In this document: positions 23,522-35,164 of the stretch, in pieces | Position numbering within the stretch: the stretch's first letter is position 1 | Layout of the letters: each line of letters begins with the position of its first letter | DNA from: Zeugodacus cucurbitae | Taxonomy: Eukaryota; Arthropoda; Insecta; Diptera; Tephritidae | Assembly (NCBI RefSeq): GCF_028554725.1 | Contig: NC_071670.1 | Span: forward strand, 6,872,501-6,936,500 | Direction: 5' to 3' | DNA length: 64,000 nt | The notes under the pieces: model-generated | The model's input: the letters and a program-made list of their open reading frames with translations, nothing else | Told to the model about the DNA's origin: nothing | Databases searched by the model: none | Position numbers and translations under genes: made by a program

Positions 23522-24300
23522 TTTTTTTTTTGTTTTTTTTTTTTTTGCCAGACTTAAATCTAAGAGAGTTTTAGAGAAGTGGTAAATCTAAGATATGAGA
23601 ACGTTTTAGTCGTATAGTTTCATAAGTTGTATCTAACAGACAAACAACAATCGGGTTTATATGGTTTGAGAGACGTGCAAGATATCTAGCACTGTATTTT
23701 GGGATCTCATTTTTTATAAAGGCAATCCCTAGGTCGTTATGGATAGCTTCATTGGTAACAAACCATGGGGCGTTAATAAGTAACCGCAATGTTTTTGATT
23801 GATAACGTTGCAAAATCTCTACATTGAACTTACTGGCAGTACCCTAAAGCTGTATGCCGTATGTCCATATGGGTTTGAGAATAGCTTTGTAGAGCCGTAT
23901 TTTATTTTCTATGCTAAGTTGAGACTTTCGACCGAGCAACCAGTACCTGCGTTTAGTTTTGATTTTTAATTGTTGTTGTTTAGCCTGAATATGACTTTTC
24001 CATGTAAGACGTCGATCTAAATGCATCCCTAAATATTTAACTTTGTCCCTAGTAGGAATCTGCTTATTATTTAAAAATACAGCAGGACACTCCTCTTTTC
24101 TTAATGCAAATGTGACATGAGTAGACTTTTCGGAGTTAACCTTTATTTTCCATTTGTTGAGCCAAACTTCCAGCATATTCAGTTGGTTTTGAAGTAGAGA
24201 CGAAGCTTCTATAGGGGTACCACTAGAAGCTATAAACGCTGTGTCATCAGCAAAAGTTGCTACCTCTATTTCTCTATTAAAACAATAGTAACAAAATTCC
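23522..24300 (-). pseudogene. Jockey-clade LINE, 5'-truncated reverse transcriptase relic
   Basis: Minus-strand frames 24350-23844 and 23813-23571 form one ORF2 C-terminal half. The first has the RT active-site motif F-A-D-D-T (YxDD box), then LNMLEVWLNKWKIKVN, the thumb-region VKYLGMHLDRRLTWKSHI, and YKAILKPIWTYGIQL. The second reads QRYQSKTLRLLINAPWFVTNEAIHNDLG, the usual Jockey continuation. A stop or frame break near 23820-23840 separates them. The 3' end is a poly(A) tail, seen as T-runs at 23522-23546. Homology starts near 24300 with NREIEVATFADD, so the endonuclease and most of the RT are missing. It sits inside palindromic satellite. Confidence 0.9.
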
Positions 24301-24540
24301 TTTTTACTAAAAAGTGTACTAAATTGTGTCCTAAAAATTTTATATTCCAAAAAAACAGTCTCTCAACAAAAATAAAATGAAGAAATTGAAATGAATTTTT
24401 TATACAAAAAAGTGTACTAATAATGTTTATAAACAAAAAAATTAAATTTATGAAAGTAGTGTTCTGAAATGTTGAAGTACTAAAGCATCTTATACAATAT
24501 TGGAAGTAATAAATATTTAAAAAAATTAAATTAAAAATAA
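24300..24540. repeat. Palindromic satellite, right of the Jockey insertion
   Basis: AAAAAGTGTACTAAATTG at about 24307, AAAAAGTGTACTAATAATG near 24407 and degenerate half-sites to about 24485 match the array left of the Jockey fragment. Confidence 0.65.
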
Positions 24541-24685
24541 ATACAGCTCAACATTTCTAACTCGAATCACCATAATCCACAAAAAAACTTCGAGTTAGAG
24601 AGACCTCGGAGTTACGGAAGGTACTTTGTATGAAATTTGACTTCCATTGACAATTCAAGAGTTCGAGCTATGGAGTATTAAAATT
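24541..24685. mobile_element. CTCGAA-rich MITE relic (family shared with 44011 and 57815)
   Basis: Contains CAACATTTCTAACTCGAAT, ATAATCCACAAAAAAACTTC and GAGTTAGAGAGACCTC. These are the reverse complements of phrases at 57890-57955 and relatives of 44015-44230. The ends resemble the CAGTYGAA type of pogo/Tigger-like repeats, but no full inverted-repeat pair is evident in this copy. Confidence 0.55.
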
Positions 24686-25792
24686 GTGTACTAAAACTTT
24701 TTTTATTCAAAAATATATATTTTTTAAAGTTACGATAATGAGTAAGTCCCACTCACTTCAACGTCATAATATTATATTACCTGCACTTCACTTCTCTTCA
24801 CATGAAAATCATTTTCTTACTGACCTCGCTGCTCATTTTGCAACGGCACACATAACGTGTACCGTTAACTCGAGCAAATGCGAACATACACACAAAAACA
24901 CCCGCACGCTACTAAAATTACTGCATCAATGGGTTCTAATCAAAACATGCACAACAGTGCTGCCGGAAGCATGTGCCGGAGATAGGATGGAACACGAGTG
25001 ATATTTATGAAAACAAACACACACACACTGACATACGTATGTAATTTTTAAGTGTGTTTGTAGTTGGAAATATTATATAAGATGGCAGTAATAAGGGAAA
25101 ATATTGCAAGTGGCGTTGATTTACTGCAGCAGCAGCAGCAGCAGCAGTAGGAAAGGTGGTAGAGCTGCTCGAATGTAGATATAAAATGAAATGAAAATGA
25201 AGCTGGAAAATCGCTAAGCCAACGTACGTATGTGGCATGCAGCATGCACGTTGCAAGTTAAACTAATTAAATAATTTGACATCTGATTATTAAGATAAAT
25301 CCACTCAGCTGCATAGCTTGATTATTAATGTGGGTGTGTGTGTGAGAGTGTTCATATATGTGTGTCTATTTGGATTTATATACATACATATATGTCCGTG
25401 TGTTTGTAAGCTTCCATTTAAATATGCACATTTGTATATATTTGCTTGACTGCACTTGAGTGGCTGGCAATTGGATTGTGCATGTCTTTGCCAGCAGCTA
25501 CTCAAAACATATATCCATATATTTGTAAGTGTATGCGTGTGTGCGTTGCAACAGTTAAACTCGACATTTCGACATGCCAAACACATTTCATAATAACGCG
25601 TCAAATGCGTACACATACAGGATGTACGTGTTCATACAAGTGGAGAGCATGGCAATATACGTGCATTTTTAAAGTGCTGCAAAGTAGCTGAAGTGTTGTT
25701 GCATGTGTGTACGAGGGTGACTGCAAAAGTTATAAAAATTAAGAAATTTTTTAAAAATTTATGAAATGTTGCGAGCTTATGGTATAAAAAAT
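24686..25792. other. Unique non-coding segment with (CAG)n
   Basis: Includes a (CAG)n run at 25125-25147 and CA/TG-rich patches near 25325. Short frames on both strands (24684, 25005, 25305, 25446) are low-complexity or motif-free. No gene called. Confidence 0.4.
25125..25147. repeat. (CAG)n microsatellite
   Basis: Seven to eight uninterrupted CAG units. Not within any credible coding frame. Confidence 0.9.
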
Positions 25793-26530
25793 AAGTAGGT
25801 TAGGCAATGCGGAGAATCTCACTTGTACAGATTCGACTGTCATTTGTGATACCCGGATACTCCTGACGGATATCTAAAAGACTTCTGATACGATAAAGCG
25901 CTTGGACTCTATTATAAAGTACTTAAGTCGGCTAATGTCGTTTCCAGTCACTTCACCGCTTTCGCCGAAGATGTGCCACCTGAGGGGCTTTAACTTAAGT
26001 CTGGCGAATGCTGGACATTGAAGGAGGAATTGCTTGAATGATTTCTCTTCGCCTTCCTCTAAACAGCTTTGGTAACTATCGTCAGACTTGATTTCAAGCC
26101 TCACCGCGTGTGTGCCTATTGGACAATAACCAGTAAGCACAACAATGATTGCCGAGAGATGAGTCTTACTAAGCGACAGCAGCTGGTAGGACCGTTTTCT
26201 AGAAAGAGCTCGCTACTGCACAGTTGCTGGTTGTTCTCCAGCATTTGGCGAGTTCACTCGAAGTCAGTGAATACAGTGCTCTAACACAGCTGGACCACAG
26301 ACCACCCACACGTTGCCACTCCGGCGTCAATGTTGTTAGGGTACCCTCCCTTGCAAACTGATCCGCTTTGCAGTTTCCAGCGAGTCCGCGGTTGTCGGGT
26401 ACCCACACTAGTCTGATTACAAAATAGTTCGAAGCTACTGATAACGATGTTAGACAATCCATACTAGCCTAGAGCATACTGTCATCGAGTTCAAGGACAC
26501 TATTGCCGCTCTGCTATCGGAGTGAATACA
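25793..26530 (-). pseudogene. RNase-H-bearing LINE relic (I/Loa/R1 group), 3' part
   Basis: Two minus frames. 26462-26199 carries an RNase H segment: VIRLVWVPDNRGLAGNCKADQFAREGT, where the usual GH is DN and the final Asp is in KADQFAR. 26140-25874 carries the C-terminal tail LTGYCPIGTHAVRLEI, CQSCLEEGEEKSFKQFLLQCPAFARLKLK. The second resembles the LINE at 4091 closely in order and spacing. A frame break separates them near 26140-26200. Upstream (to about 26520) a weak SRAAIVSLNSM suggests the preceding RNase H strand. The 3' end at 25793 has only a short GGTTAGG remnant of the tail. Inactive. Confidence 0.82.
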
Positions 26531-28265
26531 CACAAAATAAGTAAGAGACTTCAATATTTTATGCTCTTAATAGTCGAAGATGCTCTTACGATTACACTTT
26601 CTTTGATTTTTAGTGTGGAAAGGCATATTTCGAAGGATTATTCAAAACTTTTAACACACAAAACATTGCCTGAAATAAAAAATCTATATAAGTTTTGATC
26701 CTTACATTCAAAATACATCAGATTTACTCTAAGCTCGCCCTTATAGCTGGTACTATTTATAATAAACACCCTAAGAACCTAACAAATATATTCAAGTTTG
26801 TTTCTTTTATCCAGTACTTATTAGTTATCTTACTAGTTATTAGTTATTACTACTTATCTACGCACTTATTTTCTTCTAATTTTGATATAAGGCCGAGTTA
26901 AGAAAAAATAACCCCATATAACTTCTCTTATTTTATAGTAAACTCTCTTCGCATCACACGATGTAGCAGATTACACAGGCCAACATTCAATTTGCTTCTT
27001 TGAATTTATCTACTGATTCTAGTTATTTTGGGCGCGCTTCAAATCTCTAATCAGTTTGCCTCTATCAGCTCTATGATGATAAAGCTTTTTTATACCCTCC
27101 ACTTAACTTATGACCTGAAAAAATATCTTTTTTTTGAATTTTGTCGGGCTGTTATTCTTAATATACCTCTGTAATAAAAAAAATCGAAATTTTTGAAAAA
27201 GAAATTATGAGAACTTCGTTGAGCTTGAGGTTCCAAAAACAAGCTTGGGGAAAACCGACAATTAGAACTTTTTTTTTTACAAAATCTAACCTAAAATTAA
27301 TATAAAGGGCATAAACTGAATATAGAATCAATGAAAGCCACTTCATTAGGGAAAATAATCTACTTTTAAACAGTAGAACATAATCAGAATATTCAATATT
27401 GCTTAATTTAAGCAATACGAACTCAAGGAATATATTTCTTAGTCGACCTAATCTTACTTAATCATTATTAAACCATATAAAATAGTTCAAAAGACAGTCT
27501 CTATAACTGAAACAGACACGAATTTATATAATATATGCACAGGAGCTGCCATCAATACCCCAAATAATTTATTTGAGGAAAACATAACCTAACTTAATTG
27601 TACCTAATCAGAGCTTATCCAAGCTACTCAACTGAAGATCACAATTTTCAGTAAAATCTTCAAAATTATAAAACAATCTAGTTAACCCTTGTATATTACC
27701 CATTATGCACAATGTCACGTCGCATCGCTCAGTTTGGCTGTCATGCCATTTATGTTTGGTTTATCTGTATGTAGTACATACACACTTATATGCAATTTAA
27801 TGTGCCTGTCTGCCAGTTTTTTTTCAATTTTTCTACAACATTTTTGTATATATCTTTCAAATAAAGTATTCATATGGCATTTTATATGCAAAATTGCAGT
27901 TGAATGTATGCACGCTGAAGCATGCTGCCTTGAGTGACAATTTTTATTGCCGCGTTTTTATTATTTTTATTTTATGTGATGTTTGTATTTTTCCGTTTTT
28001 TAGGTTAGAATTTTTTTGGCTAAAAACTTTTTTTTGGCATTTTGAGTGGCAGCTTTGTGATATTTTTTTGCATTAGGCATAACTTTTCAGTATTATAAGT
28101 GTGTATTCATGCTTGCTGATGGGCTAATCTCGCTATTCATGCGAGAGTGCTCATTTTTGGAGAATCTGTAGGAAATTGAGGCTAATTTTAGGTTGAGTGG
28201 AGATTTTTTTGATGAAATACATAATGTGAAAATAATTTAACATTTTCTAGAGAAAAATCTCTATG
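26531..28265. other. AT-rich unique non-coding segment
   Basis: No gene, RNA or transposon ends recognised. Open frames at 26695-26901, 27158-27415, 27689-27937 and 27894-28076 are Phe/Ile/Leu-rich translations of AT-rich DNA without motifs. Confidence 0.4.
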
Positions 28266-28269
28266 AGAG

Positions 28270-28913
28270 CATTATATACTTAAAAAAAAGTCTTTTAACT
28301 ATATTTTAAGACTTAGTACTAGTAAAAATATTTATTTGAAAAAGAGCTACAGCTGATCTCCAGGAGCTCCTCTCAAAAAAGACGTTTTGCGGTGACCACT
28401 ATTTCTCGGAACTGGATCATCCGAAATTAAAAAACCAAACAGATTTCGTTAAAATAATGTTAAATCTAGTAATTAATCGAATGAATAAGCAAAATAAAAT
28501 TTTTTGATAAAATGGCGGTTTTTCTAAAAAAAAATCGATTCTTCACCGAAATTTCGGCCTTAAATTGTTTATAAAAAAAAAATATTTATCGGAGAGAAAA
28601 AATCTTCGATTAATTACTAAAAAATATATTTAAGAAGACCGTGTTAAAATTTGAGACTAATCGGTCTTGACGTTTTCGAGTAATGTTGGTCACCGACTTT
28701 GAAAACACCATTTTGAGAAAAACGCGTTTAAAGTTTGGATCTTGTACTTCCAAGCACTCTGAAACGCCTTTTCAAATTTTTCATTTGCTTTTAACTTTGA
28801 AAATATTCACCGGAACGATACGAAATTTTCTGTGTGTATTCTTAAATATAGGTACATTAAGAAACTGAAATAAAAAAATCGATTTTTTGAAAATTCTAAC
28901 TGTATATAACCCC
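28270..28913 (-). mobile_element. Non-autonomous terminal-inverted-repeat element, copy with one intact end
   Basis: Reverse-oriented relative of the element at 54600-55319. Shared landmarks in the same order are GAGCTACAGCTGATCTCCAG, GGATCATCCGAAATT, ACGTTTTCGAGTAATGTTGG, CCAAGCACTCTGAAACGCC and the end TCTAACTGTATATAACCCC at 28913. Homology fades near 28270, so its other terminal repeat is lost. The frame at 28683-28868 is chance. No coding capacity. Confidence 0.78.
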
Positions 28914-28931
28914 TTAAGTGAAAAAAATATA

Positions 28932-29780
28932 CACTGGTGGCCACATAATTAGGGACAAAATAAAGTTGAGTAAAACACGCGTTTCAGTTCAATATTTTTA
29001 TCACTAAATTTTCGCCTAGAGACCCACTGTAAATTACAACGGTATATTATAACTGTGCTCAAAAATGTAGCACGTTTTTGAGTGACAAATTAAGACACTT
29101 TTACTAAAATTCGGCGGTTTGATGAATTGATTGTATTTTGAGTGTGCTGGTGCTTGGTCACATAATTAAGGACACCAATTTTTTTATTGGATTTTTTATT
29201 ATTTTAACACAAAAACTTGCGGTAAGTTGTATAAATCATTTGTATATTAACTAAATATTCAATATCAAATAAAAAAACTGTTAGATATGGGTCGAAAAAA
29301 GAGTTGTACTCCAGAATTGAGGAAAATGATTAGTTACAAGTACGTGAAGGAAAAAATGTCCATTAGAGCCGTAGCGAAGGAACTTTTATGCTCAAAATCA
29401 ATGGTTCACAATGCTTTGATTCATTACGGAGGACAGGGAGTAAAATAAGAAAAAAAAAAACGGCCCAGAAAAACTACTTCAAAGGACGATCTTGTAATTT
29501 GTAGAGTTTGCAAGGCGAATCCTTTTTTAACTTCCAGGCAAATCCTTGGCACGATAAAGGATCAACTGACCAACGATGTATCAACACGAACCATCAGATG
29601 TCGTCTTCTTGAATCGCAAGAAAAAACCCGCACGTATCAAACAAAAACTTAAAGAGTCGTATTAAATATGCAATGGAGTATATCGGAAAACCCTTAGATT
29701 TTTGGAAACAAATACTGTTGAGCGATGAATCCAAGTTTAATTTATTTGGTTCAGATGGGAAACAATTTGTTCGTTAAATT
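28932..29780 (+). pseudogene. Tc1-like transposon relic with IR/DR-type left end
   Basis: After TA at 28930-28931 the end CACTGGTGGCCACATAATTA begins. CACATAATTAGGGACA (28942-28957) recurs as CACATAATTAAGGACA at 29161-29176, a paired repeat inside one end as in IR/DR Tc1-like elements. From ATG 29287 a frame reads MGRKKSCTPELRKMISYKYV ... MSIRAVAKELLCSKSMVHNA, the paired-like HTH, and stops at 29446. Further pieces are TSRQILGTIKDQLTNDVSTRTIRCRL (about 29535-29612) and ILLSDESKFNLFGSDGKQFVR (about 29717-29778), the region of the first catalytic Asp. Everything after that, including the other two acidic residues and the right end, is missing. Dead copy. Confidence 0.85.
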
Positions 29781-29837
29781 TTCAATAAATCTATAACTTC
29801 TGTATACTTAATTTTGGGAAAAATATCTTTTTATATA

Positions 29838-30035
29838 CACTGGTGACAACATAATTAAGGACACTCCGTTTTCTTTTAAAATATTGGTTTATTTTATAAT
29901 TTAAAAGCGACATATTTTTTTAAACTTCAGTTACCATATTGATAATCAATTGATAATTTTTTAATACAAAAATTACTTTCAACTGCTAACATTAACAGGC
30001 TTCTTTTGTAAAACCCCACATACAGAAAGCAGCTT
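29838..30035 (+). mobile_element. Second Tc1-like left end, solo
   Basis: TA at 29836-29837 is followed by CACTGGTGACAACATAATTA and AGGACA. This is the same end type as at 28932 and in the same direction, not inverted, so it is not the partner of that end. The sequence after it differs. It is best read as a fragment of another, related element. Confidence 0.55.
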
Positions 30036-30039
30036 AAAA

Positions 30040-30670
30040 CTAAATGACTAAAACTCGGTATTTCAAGCCGAGATTGTCGGATTATGGGAAGGCGCTAAGT
30101 GGGCTTGCACCCTAACAAACAGCTCCATCCAATTTTTTATGGATAGCCAAGCGACATTTAAGGCTATCCGCTGCGACAACACGAAATCTCACTGCGTCAG
30201 ATCACGCAAAGAGGCAATTAATAGACTAGCGGGAGAAAGGCGGTTGAGTTGGCCCACTCAGGGGCAGCTGGGGACGCAGTTCCTTTAAACTGCCCTAGAC
30301 CTTTCAGTTCTCTCGAGCGCTGTCTATAGCATCAATGCTAGGGGAACATATCAAAACTAATATGGGGTTATGTTGACAATGGACAGACCAAACAACTTCT
30401 TATTCTGAGCAAAATAGAACTAAGCTGTATCACATGGCACTTACCCCTAAGAGTCCACCTGCAGAGACTTGGTATAGTAGAATTGGCAGAAGGCACGACG
30501 TGTGTGGAAGGTGACGAGACACTAGAACATTATCTTTGTGAATGTCCAGACTTCAGTCGGTTAAGAAGAGACAACTTCCATGGCTTCCAATACTCAAAAC
30601 TAAGATAAATTGGACAGCTGGGGTGGGAAAAACTTGGAAGCTTCGTCAAATCGACCGAGATGTTTATGTG
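30040..30670 (+). pseudogene. RNase-H LINE relic on the + strand
   Basis: Degenerate frames give AEIVGLWEGAKWACTLTNSS then IQFFMDSQATFKAIRC (30090-30174), the RNase H Glu helix and the D-S-Q catalytic strand. After several frame breaks, WHLPLRVHLQRLGIVELAEG and CVEGDETLEHYLCECPDFSR (about 30440-30560) give the C-terminal zinc-knuckle-like tail. The lines are interrupted by stops and indels. It differs in sequence from the copies at 4091 and 25793, so probably another family of the same LINE group. Confidence 0.8.
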
Positions 30671-33600
30671 TTTCAAAAATTATATATTAATATTGTTCGA
30701 TTGTTTTTGACGCCATTTTAGAAATTTTGTATCCAAAGACACTCCATAAACTTTCACACAAACAATTTCTCACTCTCTTACTTTTCAATTTAACTAAAAT
30801 TTTTATGCGTTTTCATTTCACTTTGGATTCTATCTCATACTGCTGCATACTGCTCACCTCATCTTCTCTTTATAAATATGCATGTGTATGTATGTGTGTG
30901 CGCATGTTATTAGAGCGCAATATTGAAAATTTCATTGCGAAACTTTTTAATTACTTATGCTGTTTTAAGTACGCAGTTAAGTACTAGCGAAGGGGAGGCA
31001 ACAACAGACCAAGTTATAAGAGTGTGTAAAATGGTTGACGAATCATCCAAATGACAACTACAAAAAAATTTAAAATTAAATTTATAAATTTAATAACAAA
31101 AACAAACATGAAAATAATAATATTTTCAGGATTTATATAATATATGAAAAAAAATTTAAAAATTATTTTAAAAAATTATTAATTTTTTTTTTGAAGAAAT
31201 AAATTTATTTAAAATCAAAATTAAACGAAATTGTATGCAAAATTTTTAATTTCATTGGACTTTTGTATAAAAAAACAACAACAAATCAAATATACATATC
31301 TTTGAAATAGCAATTAATAAACATTACGGAAATAATTAAAAAAAATAAATAAAAAAGTTAAATTTTTTTATAGCGATTTTACACAAAAAAAATTAAAAAA
31401 AAATTATAAAAAATATATGATAAATATATAAATAATAATATTAAAAAAAAATAAACAGAAATTTGGTAAAAAAAATTTATAAAAATAAAAAAATATTTTT
31501 TTAAATGTTAAGAAAAAACTAGAATAATAAAAAATATAAAAAAAAAATTTCTAAATTTGTACATTTCTCTTTCAAAAATTAGTATTTTTTTTTTAATTTT
31601 AATAACAGTTGATTTTTTTCCTAATTTCTTGTTTCGTTTTCTAAGTGGTGTTTTAATTAAAAAATCCAAGTATTTTTTAAAAAATTTCAATTATATTTGA
31701 ATTTTATTTTTTAAAAGATTTCCATTTTTGATTTTCAAAAAAATTAAATTTCAAATTTTTTTGTAAAAGATTATTAAATTCTGTGCATATGTTGATAGCC
31801 ATTTCTTCTGCGAGGTCGGTAAAATTGATAACAAAAAACCCCTAGCTAACACTTTTCAATAATGTATTTCTTTTTGTTGTTTTTTTTTTTTTGTTTTGAC
31901 CCTCTGAAATATGAGCTGTAGCAACAGCAGCTACAAAGTTCATAAATGCATTTTAGTACGCACAGCGTGTGTAGGCGTGGCAGTGCGAGTGACATTGAGT
32001 TGACAGTTGTCATGTCAGTGGCAAGTTTTTTGCAGTTTTACAACAGTTTTTGTTGTTTTTATTTTTTTTGCTACTACTTTCTGCAATGGCAGCCTACAAC
32101 AGCCTATGAACTGGCAGGTTTTGGGTCGAGTGTGGTTTCAAGGTAAAGGTAAACTGTCGCAACAAAACATAGCGACAAAATAAAGTAAAGAAATACAAAA
32201 AATTAAAAAAAGAACAATAACAAAAACTACAAAAACAAAATATAGCTTATAAAAAAGCTTGCAATAAAGCAAGGTAGAAAACAAAAAACGCCAACAATGC
32301 CAATAAGCTGCGTAAGAAACTGCCAACTTTTGTTTATAACTTGTTCGCTAACTGCTAGACAGCAGCGTCGGCTTACGGCAGCAGCTGTGTTTGATTTGCC
32401 ATTACAATACAACAAGAACAGCTATGAAGGTCAGCTGTCGTGTCTGCTGAATGAGTGCAAGGCCAGTACGCAAGTGCAATTGACATTATACATTTATACA
32501 AAAGAAACTACATAATATATTATGGAAAGTGTGGGTGTGTGTGTTTGTAATATGTACAGGTGTAATTGTGCAGTCAAAAATCGTAAGCTTTAAATGCCTA
32601 CTTTTAGGCTTGTAAGCCGATTTAAATCGCACAAAACATTAGCAGCGTTAATTTAAGTGCTGATAGCTTAATTTTGCTGGGTGGCACATGGCGTATGAGT
32701 AACATGTTGTAGGCAATTAGTGTGACAGGGCGTATGAGTAATGTGGATTTGAGGAGGAGAAATGCATTTGTAATATAAAGAAGCAAATATGTCGATATTT
32801 TGTGATAATGAAAGGCATTAAAACTACTTATAGCTGTTATTACTATAGAAATGTTGAAAGTAAAAATGATAATGCTTAAAATCCATAAAAATTTATTTCG
32901 ATATTACATATTTCAAGAGTCCCTCGAGTTTCGAATTAACGAGAGTCGACTGTATTTTGAAAATTGGAAGCATAATGTTTGTTAATAAATATGAAAATAT
33001 TTTTTTATGGTTTTTATTATAAAAATTTTTAAATTTCCCGTTTTTTGTGTTTTTTACTTTTCGAATTATTTGTTGGTAAAATTTTTTCAAAATTAAATTT
33101 ATTGTTAAAATTTTATTTTTTCAATATTGAGATGGACATAGTCTCGAAATATTTAGTATTTCTAAAAGCTCAATAATATGCTTATTTTAAAATATAACAT
33201 TTTTGTTGCTTTTTTTTTAAATTAAATATCAAAATCAAAAAGTTTAAATTGTAGATTTCTTTAGCGTTTCCTACGTTCGGGATTATCTGTATTATTATAT
33301 TAATATTGTACTTTTTTTTCAAATGTAAAAGTTTAAATTTTTGATATTTTTCCTATAATTTTAAATTTAAAAATGTTTATTATCAAATTTTCAGAATTTT
33401 TATTCTTTGTAACAAATTACTTTGTTGTATTATACGTATTTTCTTTTGTCCATCAGCAGGAAGTAGTTTAAAATATTTTGGAAATAAAATTTTTATATTT
33501 TCTAAATTCAAAGTAAACTTCTTAAATTACTATTGCTTAATTTTTTTTTATTTATTTTTTTTTTTTTAATTTTTTCAGCAGTTTTCTAACTTTTTATCCG

Positions 33601-35160
33601 GAATTTTTAAACTAAAATTTAGACATTTTTGAAAAAAATCGAAATTTATTTACTTACGTAAATATTTAGAAGTTTTAAATGAAATACTCTAAATACGCTA
33701 ATTAATTTTTTTAACTGAATTTAAAAAATACAAAATTAAAGTACAAAATTATCCATAAAATATTTAACTTTTTTTTTAATTTCAAGTTTCTTTTTCAAAA
33801 AATTGTTTTTTTTTTAATTTTAATTTTTTTCTTCATAATTTCATATAGTATATCTTTTTAAAATAAAGTAATAAATTTAAAGCTATCGCAAGCGTGAGAT
33901 AGGACGTATATTTTTTAATTTTTCATCAACGGAAAGAAACGCTTTATCATTAAGGACTTCTTTTCATATTGGTTTAAGTCAGAGAGTCATGGCGTATACG
34001 CAACATTTTAATATAAATAGTATTTATGTATTTATGGAATACATATGTATGTATAGACATATACCTATGTATACAAAAGTATATAAATTTGAGTAGTAAA
34101 ATGATTATAACATAAAAATCATCAAACCTGTGATATCTGCCCGAAATAAGGTCATTCCAAGTCTTGAACATAATGCTGACCCAACTGAGCACCTCCATTA
34201 ACTTTAGTATGCAAAAGTAATATGTATGAACAATGACAATATTCTTACCTGAAAAGAGAATAAAAAATATGAAATCAGTACTATTTTGTGCATTAATGAG
34301 CATTAAAAATTAAAACACGTTTTTGATAAAATATTTTTTTCGTTTTAATTTTTTTGCTGAATTTTAAAATTTAAAATGTTTCAGTTATTTTTTTTAATAT
34401 ACAAACACTCATACAAAAAAGCTGATATATTTCACACGTGCATTAATTTTTTTATACACGAAATGTGAATTGATTTCTAATGCCTTATACAAGCGCTTGA
34501 CGCTGAAACACACACACACTCTCTACCAAAAAAAAGAGTAAAATTGCTATTCCCGGTAAATGTCACACGTTTGCCAAATAATAAGGCGGTGTGTAAGAAT
34601 ATGTGGCAGCTTTTTTCACCAGTTATCTCATGTATAAAGCATATGTGCAGTTGCGCAGCGTGCAAACGTGAGTGGCAGCCATAAGCGTCGCTGTATGTGG
34701 CAAGCGTATGTAGTACGCCACGTAATGTCACGGCGAGAATAATACGCCAAAGCACGTATGCGCACCACAACAATAACAACGACAAGTGCAATGATTAAAG
34801 CAGCAAAGGTAGAAACTATATAGGAATTTGCTGCTGAAAACGATGCGAGCAATATGCCAATAAAAAGCAGACAAGCTACCAAAAAAAATGGAAGAAAAAC
34901 AGAATGAAACGTGCCGAACCAGTTGATTTGGCATTTATTTGTACGCTTCACGCTGCACACTGCTGTTGGTATTATTTTTTATCGTAATTTTTATTTGCTA
35001 TCCTGCGGGTGTTGCAATTAGTGACACATCAATATTGAGTGGTCTATTGGTGGCACAAACGCAGACATATGCTTTTGTAGTATAAACGTGGGAGAGTAAG
35101 AGGGACTTTAAAATTCCCAAAAACAAAATTTCATAAAAAATGCATTAATTCGACAAAACT
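30671..35160. other. Long AT-rich/unique non-coding stretch
   Basis: A/T-run DNA at 31050-31800 and 33000-33900. Less AT-rich patches lie at 31920-32500 and 34480-35100, where overlapping frames occur on both strands (for example 34477-34791 and 34628-34960) with no recognised domain. The TTCGAATTAACGAGAGTCGACTGTA stretch at about 32930-32954 resembles one end of a pogo/Tigger-like repeat, but I found no partner. No gene called. Confidence 0.4.
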
Positions 35161-35164
35161 TGTA

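Noticed and set aside
34477..34960. Two overlapping minus-strand frames of 104 and 110 codons
   Set aside because: No motif, they overlap in different frames, and the composition is that of translated non-coding DNA.
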